Shown piece after piece: positions 35,144-44,197 of a stretch of DNA of 64,000 bases (within the stretch, counting starts at the first letter, position 1; the number at the start of each line of letters is the position of its first letter). The position numbers were made by a program, and so were the translations under genes. Source of the DNA: Roseomonas sp. (lineage in GTDB: Bacteria; Pseudomonadota; Alphaproteobacteria; Acetobacterales; Acetobacteraceae); the NCBI GenBank assembly GCA_031180725.1, contig JAPSLO010000001.1:558001-622000 (forward strand), written 5' to 3'. The notes beneath the pieces are model-generated. The model saw only the letters and a program-made list of their open reading frames with translations, did no database searches and had not been told where the DNA came from.

Positions 35144-36100
35144 ATGCGTCGCCGCCTGCTGCTGGGCCTTGCCGCCGCCCTGCCTGCCGCCAGCCGGGCG
35201 CGAGGGCAAGAGGCCTGGACCGCAGCGACAGAATATCCCGAAGGCGCGATGCCCGCCGAGGGCCTGGTCCGCCTGGCCGCCGCCGCGCGGCCGCTGGCCA
35301 TCACGCCGCGCTTCGACGCGCCGGAGGGTGTGCGCTCGGCCGCCATGCCGCGGGCGGTCGCCGAAGGGCGCTTCGCCATTGGCGACGCCTTCGCCGGCGC
35401 ACTGGGCGGGCAGGACCCGGTGTTCCTGCTCTCCTCCCTACCGTTCCTGGCGACGACCGCGGCCGAGGCGCGGCGCCTGCTGGAAGCAGCGCGCCCGGCC
35501 TATGCGGCCGCGCTGGCACGGCAGGGCGTGACGCTGCTGCATGCCACGCCCTGGCCGCCGACCGGTATCTGGTCGCGCCGGCCGATCGCCACGCCCGAGG
35601 ACCTGAAGGGCCGGCGCGTGCGCAGCTACGATGCCGGCGGCACGGCCACCTTCCGCCGCCTGGGAGCGGAGGCGGAACTTCTCTCCTTCCAGGACGTGGC
35701 GGCGCGGCTGGGCGCGGGGACGCTGGATGCGGTGCTGAGCAGCGGCGATGGCGGCGCCGGACGGCGGCTTTGGGAACACCTGCCCCACTTCGCCGAGATC
35801 GGCTACGCCATGCCGGTCAGCCTGACCTTCGCGCAGCCCGCCCGGCTGGCGGCGCTTTCCGCCGAGGCACGCGGCGCGCTGGAGGCTGTGGCGCGGCGAA
35901 CGGAGGAAGATCTCTGGACGCTGCTGGCAACGCGCGAGGCAGCGAACCAGGCGCGGATGCGACAGAACGGCGTAACCATCGCGCAGCCCACGCCAGCCCT
36001 TGCCGCCGCGCTGCGCGAGGCCGGCACCGCCGCGGTGGCGGAGTGGGAGGCGCGCGCCGGGGAGGCAGGGAAGGAGGTCCTGGCCCGCTACAGGGCGTAG
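35144..36100 (+). CDS. TRAP-transporter substrate-binding protein (DctP-like)
   Basis: A 318-residue periplasmic protein with a signal sequence (MRRRLLLGLAAALPAASRARG). DctP features: IATPEDLKGRRVRSYDA, LGAGTLDAVLSSG, FAEIGYAMPVSLTF and the helical tail. It would bind an organic acid for a TRAP carrier, but no DctQ or DctM gene is present in the window, so it is an orphan here. Ligand unknown. Confidence 0.85.
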   Translation: MRRRLLLGLAAALPAASRARGQEAWTAATEYPEGAMPAEGLVRLAAAARPLAITPRFDAPEGVRSAAMPRAVAEGRFAIGDAFAGALGGQDPVFLLSSLPFLATTAAEARRLLEAARPAYAAALARQGVTLLHATPWPPTGIWSRRPIATPEDLKGRRVRSYDAGGTATFRRLGAEAELLSFQDVAARLGAGTLDAVLSSGDGGAGRRLWEHLPHFAEIGYAMPVSLTFAQPARLAALSAEARGALEAVARRTEEDLWTLLATREAANQARMRQNGVTIAQPTPALAAALREAGTAAVAEWEARAGEAGKEVLARYRA

Positions 36101-36185
36101 CGGCGGCCCAGGGCTTGCGCGGCAGGAGGAACAGCCGGGCGACAAGCCCCGGCGGGAAGGACCGCCAGGGTGCGGACGCAACGTC

Positions 36186-36670
36186 TCAGAACGGCGGGAA
36201 GCGGACATCCTGCCGGAGCCGGAAACCGTGCCTGGCGGGGTCGCTGTCGCGCTCCTCCATGAGTCCGTCATAAGCGGTCGCGTCGTGCGCCTGACCGAGC
36301 GTCTGGACGGTACCGATCGGAAGCCTATGGGCGTTGGCGCGAAGATGTATCTTGATCGTGAGCGGCCAAGTCCCTGGCACTCAGCGGCCCTCGCGCCGGC
36401 GGCGCAGTTGCGCGCCCGGGCGATGGTGCTGTCGGTCATCTGCAAGGCTTCTGCATTGCCGCCGGCATCAGTCAGCACCTGCAGCAGCACGTCCCACTGG
36501 CCCGGGGCTGTCCACCGACCGAACGGAGGGTGCACGGAATTCCAGCTTCCGAACCTGGTCAGCAGCCCGCGCCACGGTGCCCCGGTGCGCGCGATCCAGA
36601 AGATGGCGTCAGGGGTGCGCCGGTAGTCCCTGGGAGGGCACCCGCGGAGCGCCCAGTCCTCGTGGGACAA
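36186..36670 (-). pseudogene. IS5-family transposase remnant
   Basis: The reading frame from 36670 (DYRRTPDAIFWIARTGAPWR, GSWNSVHPPFGRWTAPGQW, LQMTDSTIARARNCAAGA, GLGRS) matches the IS5/IS427-type transposase. Near 36360 a deletion of about 10 bases shifts the frame; the match goes on in another frame (TIKIHLRANAHRLPI, TLGQAHDATAYDGL, MEERDSDP) and then stops. The C-terminal catalytic part is absent. No terminal inverted repeats were found. Confidence 0.8.
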
Positions 36671-36721
36671 TAGGCGCGGGTCACGACATGCGGTCGGCGG
36701 CTACCAAGGGGGGGAGAGCGC

Positions 36722-37195
36722 CTACTGCTTTTCTGCGGCGAGGCGCCGCAGTACGTCCATGAAGTCGCCGAAGCGCTCCCGCCCGATTTCCTCCGCCCAC
36801 TCCGCCTGCAGCTCGCGCAGGCAGGCGAAGATCACTTCGCCCACCTGCCAGCCCCGTTCGGTGAGATGGACCAGGCGCCGGTCGCCGCCGCCCTCGGTGG
36901 CGCGGCGCTCCAGGTAACCGAGCGCCTCCATCTGGGTGATCAGATAATTCGTCGCCTGCCGCGACATGCCGATCCGGTGCGCGAGCTCCGACGGCCGCAC
37001 CCCGTCGGGCAGCGGATAGGAGAACACCGGGAGGTGCGGGTCCTGAAGGTCGGTGAAGCCAGCCGCCCGGATCGCCTCGTGCATTCGGTCACGGACGCGC
37101 CGCCAGCACACGCGCAGCAGGGCGCCGACAAAAGGGGGGCCACCCTCCACGCCCGCGATCGCCCGGCTGGAGGGAGATTTTTCGCTTGCCTTCAT
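36722..37195 (-). CDS. MarR-family transcriptional regulator
   Basis: A 157-residue winged-helix regulator: DGVRPSELAHRIGMSRQATNYLITQ is the helix-turn-helix, LERRATEGGGDRRLVHLTERG is the wing. It is divergent from a cupin gene, and the first operator touches its start codon, leaving almost no leader. It most likely represses itself and the cupin gene until a ligand binds. Confidence 0.88.
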   Translation of the reverse strand: MKASEKSPSSRAIAGVEGGPPFVGALLRVCWRRVRDRMHEAIRAAGFTDLQDPHLPVFSYPLPDGVRPSELAHRIGMSRQATNYLITQMEALGYLERRATEGGGDRRLVHLTERGWQVGEVIFACLRELQAEWAEEIGRERFGDFMDVLRRLAAEKQ

Positions 37196-37196
37196 T

Positions 37197-37236
37197 GTAA
37201 AGTCACTTTACGTCTTCTGATGTAAAGTCACTTTAC
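37197..37236. promoter_or_regulatory. Twin identical operators of the MarR/cupin pair
   Basis: GTAAAGT-C-ACTTTAC is a perfect 7-1-7 palindrome, present at 37197-37211 and again at 37222-37236, 25 bases apart with identical sequence. Both lie in the 57-base gap between the divergent starts. They are A/T-rich against the local composition and the form is typical of MarR sites. Confidence 0.85.
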
Positions 37237-37252
37237 GAAGGAGGATGTCAGG

Positions 37253-37684
37253 ATGGAAGCGTCGAGCGACAAGGTCGTCCGGATCGGGGCCATGGAACTG
37301 CGGTTCCTGGTCGATGAGACACAGGGCTCGGGTGACCTCGTGATGTTCGAGTTCGCAGTCCCGGCAAACGCGCGCGTGCCGGCGCCGCATTACCACCGGG
37401 AGGTCGACGAAGCCGTCTACGGGCTGGAGGGCACGCTCACCATGACCGTGGATGGCCAGAAGAAGGAGGTCCGCCGTGGCGATGTCGCCTTCATCCCGCG
37501 CGGGAGCGTGCACCACCACGAGAACCTGCACCCGGGGACTGCACGAGTGCTGATCGTGCTGACACCCGGCTCCATCGGCCGGCGCTACTTCGAGGAGGTG
37601 GCCGAGGCGGTGAATGTCCCGGGCAAGCCCGACCCGGCGCGGGTGACGGAAGTCATGCTCCGCCACGGCCTCATCCCCGCCTGA
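37253..37684 (+). CDS. Cupin-domain protein under MarR control
   Basis: A 143-residue single cupin with metal ligands in APHYHREVDEAVYGLEG and the second motif GDVAFIPRGSVHHHEN. Strong GAAGGAGG upstream. The fold is that of small dioxygenases or quercetinase-like and sugar-binding proteins; reaction unknown. Its control region holds two MarR operators, so expression is probably induced by the MarR ligand. Confidence 0.85.
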   Translation: MEASSDKVVRIGAMELRFLVDETQGSGDLVMFEFAVPANARVPAPHYHREVDEAVYGLEGTLTMTVDGQKKEVRRGDVAFIPRGSVHHHENLHPGTARVLIVLTPGSIGRRYFEEVAEAVNVPGKPDPARVTEVMLRHGLIPA

Positions 37685-37691
37685 TCCGCGC

Positions 37692-38614
37692 TCAGGCTGG
37701 ATCGGGCGGAAAGCCAGGAGGCAGCAGCGCCGCGCGGTTGGCGGCGATCACCTCATCCACGAAGGCAACCGCGGCGCGCAGCCGCGGGCTGCGCCTCAGA
37801 TCCTCGTGGTAGAGCAGCCACAGCGTGACCGGCGGCATGGCGCGCGGTGCCGGCACGCGGCGGAGTGCTGGATCGCGCTCGCCCGCGAAGCAGGACAGCA
37901 CGGCGCAGCCAAGACCGGCGCGCGCCGCCTCCAGCAGCGTCTGCATCATGTTCGCGCGCAGCACCATTCGCTCTGGTGGCACGAGCGCGGCCAGGTAGCG
38001 CTGCAACGGTGAGCTGCCGGAAACCTCCTCATAGGCCAGGAAAGACTGAGCCTCGAAGGGACGCGGATCATCGGCCGCGGCGTAGCAGGCGAAGGCAATC
38101 TCCCCGAGCCGCCGCGCGACCAGCCCCGGCACCTCGGGCCGCGACATGCGCACCGCCAGGTCCGCCTCGCGCCGGGACAGGTCGAGGCTGCGGCTGTCCC
38201 CCACCAGCTCGATCTGCAGTCCCGGATGGGCCCGTAAGAAGCCGCCGAGCGCGGGTGCCAACAGCGAAGAGGCGACATGCGGCGTGGCGGTCAGCCGCAC
38301 CAGGCCCGTCAGCCCGCCCGCCGCGCCATCCAACCGCCGCAGCAGACCGATGATCTCGCCTTCCATCCGCTCCGCGGCGGCCAGCACCTCCTCGCCGAGC
38401 GGGGTGGCGGAGAAGCCCTCCGGTCCGCGCTCGAAGAGCGGGGCGCCCAGATCGCGCTCGAAGCCCTCCAGGCGCCGGGCGATGGTGGTGTGATCGAGAC
38501 CCCGAGTGCCCGCGCTGCGGCGGAAAGCGTCCCGCCCCGCCGCAGGGCCAGCACCACGCGCAACCGGTCCCAATCGGCCAGTCCCCGCTCCGCTGTGCGG
38601 TTTTGCGCAGTCAT
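37692..38614 (-). pseudogene. LysR-family regulator interrupted by a frameshift
   Basis: The start (MTAQNRTAERGLADWDRLRV, LALRRGGTLSAAARALGV) and the rest (DHTTIARRLEGFERDLGAPLFERG, then the effector domain to the end at 37692) are in two different frames. They meet within the recognition helix near 38495: LGV should run into DHTTIARR, but two extra bases (TC) or one missing base break it. The rest of the gene is intact. It is divergent from a DMT transporter, the usual target arrangement. Either a true pseudogene or a sequencing error. Confidence 0.8.
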
Positions 38615-38630
38615 TGCGCGATCTGGCGCA
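38615..38630. promoter_or_regulatory. Dyad between LysR and DMT transporter genes
   Basis: TGCGC-GATCTG-GCGCA (38615-38630) lies right against the LysR start and upstream of the transporter. A 5-6-5 dyad of this type could be the LysR site. Confidence 0.4.
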
Positions 38631-38687
38631 TGTCCGGCGCGAAAGTCCACAGCCATGTTGGAGCCCTGACCGGATGAGGAGGGCGGG

Positions 38688-39629
38688 ATGCCCAGGATAC
38701 CGATCTGGCTGCGGGGCGCAGCGATGCTCGCCACCGCCGCGGCCATCTGGGGCGGCATGTTCGCCGTGGCGAAGCCGCTGATGGCGGAGATGGACGCCTT
38801 CACGCTGACGCTGCTGCGCTATGGGCTGGCGGCGCCGTTCTTCCTGGCGTTGCTCTGGGCGGTGGAGGGACGCCGGGCGCTGGCGACGGAGGGCAGGGCG
38901 CTCCGGCTCTGGTGGCTTGGTACCGTCGGATTCGCGGGCTTCGGCTTTCTCGCCTTCATCGGGCTTGGTGCGGCGCGACCGGAGCATGCCTCGGTAATCC
39001 CGGCGATGATGCCGCTCATCTCGGTCGGGGTGGTCGCGCTGCGGCAGCATGCCTGGCCGGCGCCGCGGGCACTGGCTGCCGTCGGCCTTGGGCTCCTCGG
39101 CGTCGCGCTGGTGGTCACGCATGGCGATCCGCAGACACTGCTGACGGGCGGCGCGGGTCGGGGCGAGGCGCTGGTCCTTGCCGGGGCGACCTGCTGGGTC
39201 GTCTATACGCTCGGCGCCGCCTCTTTCCCCGGCTGGTCGGGGTTGCGCTACACCGCGCTCACCGGCGCCTTCGGCACGCTGAGCATCGCCGCCGTGGAAC
39301 TGGTGGCGCTGGCCGCTGGCGCGGTGACGCTGCCCGCGCCTGAAGCCCTCGCCTCGGCCGTACCGGCCCTCATCTACCTCGTGCTCGCATCCTCGGTCGT
39401 GGCGGTGTTGGGCTGGAATGCCGGCATGCGGGCGGTCGGCCCGGCACGCGGAGTGCTGTTCATCAATCTCGTCCCGGTCACGGCCTTCGCGATCGTGGTT
39501 GCCGGCGGTCGCATCCCGACCGGCTCGGAGATCGCCGGCGTCGCGCTGGTGATCGCTGCGCTGGTGCTGAACAGCCTGGCGCCGGCCGCGCGGACGGCAG
39601 CGGCACCGGCGCTTCGTGCGCGGGGTTAG
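38688..39629 (+). CDS. EamA/DMT-family transporter
   Basis: A 313-residue inner-membrane protein with two EamA halves and about ten helices: MLATAAAIWGGMFAVAKPLM opens the first repeat and LAGATCWVVYTLGAASFPGW the second; PARGVLFINLVPVTAFAIVV and GVALVIAALVLN close it. It exports an unknown metabolite or amino acid. AGGAGGGCGG precedes ATG. Probably controlled by the adjacent LysR gene, which is broken here. Confidence 0.9.
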   Translation: MPRIPIWLRGAAMLATAAAIWGGMFAVAKPLMAEMDAFTLTLLRYGLAAPFFLALLWAVEGRRALATEGRALRLWWLGTVGFAGFGFLAFIGLGAARPEHASVIPAMMPLISVGVVALRQHAWPAPRALAAVGLGLLGVALVVTHGDPQTLLTGGAGRGEALVLAGATCWVVYTLGAASFPGWSGLRYTALTGAFGTLSIAAVELVALAAGAVTLPAPEALASAVPALIYLVLASSVVAVLGWNAGMRAVGPARGVLFINLVPVTAFAIVVAGGRIPTGSEIAGVALVIAALVLNSLAPAARTAAAPALRARG

Positions 39630-39751
39630 GGCGGATCGCAAGTCGCCCCGGTCCCGCCGGGCTGGGGCGACGAGGTGCTGGTTCTTGGGGCTCCGCGACC
39701 AGCCTTTCCAGGCCACGCGCGCCGCGGAGCCTCGCGTCAGTCCACCCGCGC

Positions 39752-41944
39752 TCACCGCGCCAGTGGGTCGGGGCGCATCTGCACGCGGAATACCCTCGGC
39801 CGCTCGCCCTTGCCCGTCTCGCTGTGGAAGGGCGTGCGCGTGCCGGTGGTGGTCCAGACGCCGCGGCCCCGCCAGCCTGCATTGGGATCGTCGATCCGGC
39901 CGTCCACGTTCTTCGTGAAGAAGCCCAGCGGGTAGGGCACGCGGAGCTGATGCAGCCGGCCGTTCACCAGGACAGTGAGCGACTCGCTGCCATTAGTGGA
40001 GGCGATCGGCACGTCATTGCCGAGGCCGAGCGTGTTGAAGCGGTCCACCCAGACATAATAGGCGTGGTCGGCACTGCCGTTCGGATCGACGCCGGCGAAT
40101 TGTGGGCCGGGGAAGCGATGGAGCGTCCAGCCCTCGTAGCAATGCTGCCCGGTCACGGCGTTCGGGCCGGTCAGTGGCTCGCGGCACTTCGACCGGTCGA
40201 AGCTCGCCAGATGACCGCTCGCCAGGGTGGTCCAGACCACGCCGTTGCTGTCCACATCGATCCCGCGCGGGCTGAAACTGCCCGGCGGCGGCTGGAAGAT
40301 CTCGGTCAGGCCGGTATGGGTCGGATCGGGTCCCGGGATGAAGCGGATCAGGTAGCCCGGCTGGTCCATGCGGGAGAAGCCGCTGTCCATCGACTGACCC
40401 CAGATGGAGCCGTCCGTCGGGCTCGGCTGCACGCCGTAGAGGCTGGCGATGATCCGCTTCTGCCGGTTCGGATCAAGTGGCTGGTTGGCCTCGACATACT
40501 CGCCCCGCCGCCCCCAGCCGGGGACATCGATGATCATCGGCGCCCAGCCCTGCGACGCTCTGGCGTCCCGCGTCTCGAGGTAGCGCCGCGTGTTCAGCCA
40601 GCCGATCGCCCCACCGGCAGGCCCGCCCCAACTCGTCCAGAGCGTGTTGTCGGGGTCGTAGCCGAAATAAAGGTGGTGCGTGTTGAAGCAGGTGTCGATC
40701 AGGTCGAAGCGCTGCGTCCTCGGGTCGTAGACCGAGAGGTGCCGCGCCGAGGCGGGCAGCGGCGCGACGCGCGCCGAAGGGTGGTCGCCACCTTCCCTGC
40801 ACCAGGCCGGCTGGGCGCCTGCCGGACGGATGCGGGCGGCAAACCAGACCAGGCCGCGGTCATCGATGATCAGGTTGTGGTTGCTGGTGCGGCCGTCCCA
40901 GATCGCCTCGTCGCCCCAGAAGGGCGAGGGGCCGCGGGGTTCGTCCGCCGCACTCGGTGTCTCCGGATCGGCGACGGGATGCCGGATCATCCAGGTGCGG
41001 TGCGTGACAGGGTCGAGCACCGGGACGTTGTCGGTGGACTCCTCCGGCGAACCGTAGATCAGCCCATTCGCGTTCCTGGTCGGGTCGCGCTTGTCGGTCG
41101 AGATCGCGTCATGCAGGTAGATCGTGGGCTCGCCCCAGTCCCACAGCGTGACCACCATGTTCCGCTCAAGCCCCTCGGGCCTTTGCGGCCGATCGGCGGG
41201 CAGCTCGCCCGCGGCGATCCGGTCCGTCCAGTCGGCGAAGAGCGACAGGCCCCGCTCCGGCCCGATGCGGGCGATGCCGAGCGCCATGTTGTTCATGGCC
41301 TGGCCGGACTGGATGCGCCGCATCCACATGTCGTAGGAGTTCTGGAACTCGCCCAGCGCCGGGCTGGGATGGCGGATGTTCTGGCTGCCCAGCGCATGGC
41401 AGGACTGGCAGGACTGCTTCAGAAGGTCGATCCAGGCCTGCTGGCTTCTCATGAAGGTCGGGATGCCATTGCCGCCCCGGCCGTCGCCGGTGCCGGGGAA
41501 CTGGTCGGCCGGCGGGATCCGCAGCATCGAGTACCAGTACATGCCGGGGTAATATTCGGCGGCCGCTGCCGCCGTAGGCGCGGGCGTCGCGGTCAGGTTC
41601 AACCTCTGCCCGGGCGCCCCTTCCACGCGCGCGCTGTCCACCAGGCCATAGCCGCGCACCCAGACCCTGTAGCTTGCCGGTGGCAGGTCAGGAATCAGGT
41701 AGCGGCCCTGATCGTCCGTCACGACGACCTTGGCGTATTTCGTCGGCAGATCGGTGGTTTCGGCGATCACCCAGACGCCGGCTTCGGGGCCGTTCGGGCC
41801 GGTGACCACACCGCCGATATCAGCGGCACCGACTTCCAGGATGGGCGATGCCGCGGTCTGCGCACGGGCACCTGGAGCGGCCGATGCAAGCAGCGCAGCA
41901 AGAACGGCTGCCGACAGGGCTGCCTTGCGGTTCACCTGGGACAT
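39752..41944 (-). CDS. Secreted protein with carboxypeptidase-regulatory-like domain and CxxCH motif
   Basis: A 730-residue protein with a signal peptide (cleaved after ARA). Residues 40-115 are a carboxypeptidase-regulatory-like (transthyretin-type) beta domain (GGVVTGPNGPEAGVWVIAETT, TDDQGRYLIPDLPPASYRVW). A heme c motif lies at Cys179-Cys182-His183 (SCQSCHALG). The rest reads like a beta-propeller (VDSNGVVWTTLASGHLASFD, DDRGLVWFAARIRP). Similar proteins occur in Acetobacteraceae and Methylobacterium and may be periplasmic oxidoreductases or lyases; the reaction is not known. Confidence 0.8.
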   Translation of the reverse strand: MSQVNRKAALSAAVLAALLASAAPGARAQTAASPILEVGAADIGGVVTGPNGPEAGVWVIAETTDLPTKYAKVVVTDDQGRYLIPDLPPASYRVWVRGYGLVDSARVEGAPGQRLNLTATPAPTAAAAAEYYPGMYWYSMLRIPPADQFPGTGDGRGGNGIPTFMRSQQAWIDLLKQSCQSCHALGSQNIRHPSPALGEFQNSYDMWMRRIQSGQAMNNMALGIARIGPERGLSLFADWTDRIAAGELPADRPQRPEGLERNMVVTLWDWGEPTIYLHDAISTDKRDPTRNANGLIYGSPEESTDNVPVLDPVTHRTWMIRHPVADPETPSAADEPRGPSPFWGDEAIWDGRTSNHNLIIDDRGLVWFAARIRPAGAQPAWCREGGDHPSARVAPLPASARHLSVYDPRTQRFDLIDTCFNTHHLYFGYDPDNTLWTSWGGPAGGAIGWLNTRRYLETRDARASQGWAPMIIDVPGWGRRGEYVEANQPLDPNRQKRIIASLYGVQPSPTDGSIWGQSMDSGFSRMDQPGYLIRFIPGPDPTHTGLTEIFQPPPGSFSPRGIDVDSNGVVWTTLASGHLASFDRSKCREPLTGPNAVTGQHCYEGWTLHRFPGPQFAGVDPNGSADHAYYVWVDRFNTLGLGNDVPIASTNGSESLTVLVNGRLHQLRVPYPLGFFTKNVDGRIDDPNAGWRGRGVWTTTGTRTPFHSETGKGERPRVFRVQMRPDPLAR

Positions 41945-42464
41945 GCCTCGTCCTCCAGCGCCGACTTCGGGATGGTGCAGCTTTCCCCGCGGAAGCTAGC
42001 AGCAACCGGCGCTGCAAGCTGCAAAAATCGGGTGGCGTACCGGTGCCGGCGCAGACTTGGCCTCGGCCGGCATGCGTTGGGGGACTGAAGCCGCGAGGAG
42101 GAACCATAAGAGCGGCGCGAAGCCATGCGCCGCGCAACCGCACCATCGAGGTGTCCGCGGCCACAGCGGCTCCGGGTCGAATGCAGTCCTTCCAGCACCG
42201 TTCAGGCACATCTCTCACCGGACTGTGTCTGAGGGACGCCGGAGCCGCTGCATCGGCCTCGTTGCGGCCCCTCGCCGGTGGCATCACCGTCGACCGGCCG
42301 TAGGCGCCACATAGCAACCCTGTTCCGCTCAAGGAAAAAATTGAACGGTCCTGGCCGCTGCGCAAGCTGTGATGACAGACGGTTCCGTAATGTTCCCCTT
42401 GGCAGAAAGTGCAGGCTGTGAAGGGTAGGGAACTGAGCTGTCAGGCCCAGGGGAACCCGCAAGC
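41945..42464. other. 520-base gap between divergent genes
   Basis: This gap separates the starts of the CxxCH protein (leftward) and the RTX-type protein (rightward). It must hold both promoters. I see no gene with a ribosome site and no strong palindrome; several overlapping frames exist but look like chance. TTGAAC near 42340 could be a -35 element without a good -10. Confidence 0.5.
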
Positions 42465-44027
42465 ATGACCACCTATGTCGTCGACACCAATACCGTGCAA
42501 TCCGCGACATACGCGACGGTCGGCTTGTCGGACAAGTTCTTCTCCTTTGCCGGCACGACCCTGCTCATCACTGATAACGTCGCCCTGGCGGCGGCGGAGG
42601 GCGGCCGCTTCACGATCAATGGCAGCGTCCTCGGCGGGGACGACTACGTCATCAGGGAGGTAGCGGGCGGCGGCGCATCCGTTGCCATCAGCGTCGGGTG
42701 GCAGGGCTCGGTCGAAGGGGGGGATATTGCCATCCTCGGTGGGCAGGACTGGGCGATCGAGAATGCCGGGCTGATCTCGGGACGCTCGGCGATCGCCCTG
42801 GTCGGTGATGGGTCGGTGCTGAACACCGGCGAGATCCGGGGCTCGATCAACCCCAGCAGCCCAACCGTTGTCCTGACGATCGACGGTGTGGGCACGCTGA
42901 TCAATCACGGCCTGATCACGGGCTTCCTTGGCGCGCGTCTCGGTGGAAGCGGCGACAGCGCCGTCGTCAACACGGGCACGATCACCTCCGTGGCCGGGTT
43001 TGCATTGGCTTACGGTAACGGCGCAGCCTCCAACTCCGGATTCATCCACTCCGTCGATGGTGTCGGCGTGGCGATGTACCTCGATTATGGCCGGCTGGAG
43101 AACAGTGGGACGATCAGCGGCGGCCTCGCCGCGGTATTCGGCGATGCGGGCGACGAAAGCATCCTCAACACCGGCACGCTGAGCGGCGACGTCCTGCTAA
43201 TGGCAGGCAACGATTTCCTCGATGGCCGGCTCGGCATACAGGCCGGGCTTGTGGATGCTGGCGAGGGGGACGACGTCCTCCTGCTCGGCAGCGCCGACGA
43301 GATTGCATATGGCGACCTCGGTCGTGACACAATTCACGGCGGGGCCGGCGACGACGTCATCGATGGCGGGCTGGGTGCCGACTTCCTCGACGGCGGCGCC
43401 GGCCGCGACCTGCTTGAATATTGCGGCTGCGGCGGCCCAGTGCATGTCAGCCTCGCCGACGGCGCGGGCCATCGCGGCGGTGCCAGGGGCGACACGGTCC
43501 AGGGCTTCGAGGATGTAGGCGGCACCATGTATGCCGACACGATCGAAGGCGACGAGGGCGACAACCTGCTCGCCGGCCGGAGTGGGGCCGACCGCCTCCT
43601 CGGCGGGGAGGGGCATGACACGCTGCTCGGCGGCGCCCATGGCGACAGGCTCACTGGCGGGAGCGGCGGGGATGTGCTGCGCGGCCAGGGTGGACCCGAT
43701 GTCTTCGTTTATGCCGAGTTGACCGACTCCGCCCCACGCGCCGCCGATCGTGACCGCATCTTCGGCTTCACCGCACCTACCGGCAGCGGTGTGCATGACC
43801 TGATCGACCTCTCCGCCCTCGATGCCATCGCGGCCACCGAGGAGGATGACGCCTTCACCTTCGTCGGCGACGCGGCCTTCAGCGGCGCCGGCCAGCTGCG
43901 CGCGGTGCGCCTGGCCAACGGCCACACCCTTGTCGAGGCGGAGGTGACCGGCGATGGCAAGGCGGATTTCGCCATCCTGCTGATCCGCTTCGCCCCCGTA
44001 CTGGCCGAGGATGCCTTCAACCTGTAG
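42465..44027 (+). CDS. RTX-type calcium-binding protein, type I secretion substrate
   Basis: A 520-residue protein with no signal peptide. Residues 90-250 are degenerate NxGxI-type repeats (ENAGLISGRSA, LNTGEIRG, VNTGTITS, ENSGTISGG, LNTGTLSGD) likely to form a beta-helix. From 260 on are glycine-rich RTX nonapeptides (GAGDDVIDGGLGADFLDGGAGRD, SGADRLLGGEGHDTLLGG), then a C-terminal M10-serralysin-like cap ending ILLIRFAPVLAEDAFNL. It should leave the cell through a type I system and fold with calcium outside. No ABC/MFP secretion genes are beside it. No enzyme domain seen. Confidence 0.85.
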   Translation: MTTYVVDTNTVQSATYATVGLSDKFFSFAGTTLLITDNVALAAAEGGRFTINGSVLGGDDYVIREVAGGGASVAISVGWQGSVEGGDIAILGGQDWAIENAGLISGRSAIALVGDGSVLNTGEIRGSINPSSPTVVLTIDGVGTLINHGLITGFLGARLGGSGDSAVVNTGTITSVAGFALAYGNGAASNSGFIHSVDGVGVAMYLDYGRLENSGTISGGLAAVFGDAGDESILNTGTLSGDVLLMAGNDFLDGRLGIQAGLVDAGEGDDVLLLGSADEIAYGDLGRDTIHGGAGDDVIDGGLGADFLDGGAGRDLLEYCGCGGPVHVSLADGAGHRGGARGDTVQGFEDVGGTMYADTIEGDEGDNLLAGRSGADRLLGGEGHDTLLGGAHGDRLTGGSGGDVLRGQGGPDVFVYAELTDSAPRAADRDRIFGFTAPTGSGVHDLIDLSALDAIAATEEDDAFTFVGDAAFSGAGQLRAVRLANGHTLVEAEVTGDGKADFAILLIRFAPVLAEDAFNL

Positions 44028-44197
44028 CGGGGCGAAGGCACTGGGATGCGTCTGCCACCTACTCGGCGTCAGGCTGCGCCTCCGCCGCGGCCCTGAAGGT
44101 GGGCAGTTCGCGGGGAATGTCGCAGAAGGGCGGAGAGGGGAGCTGGGCTGCTCTGGTGCAATAGGCTGTCCGAATAGCATGCGGAGACCTGGGGCGT

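Noticed and set aside
39824-42088. 754-residue plus-strand frame
   Set aside because: Antisense to the CxxCH protein; no motif, no ribosome site.
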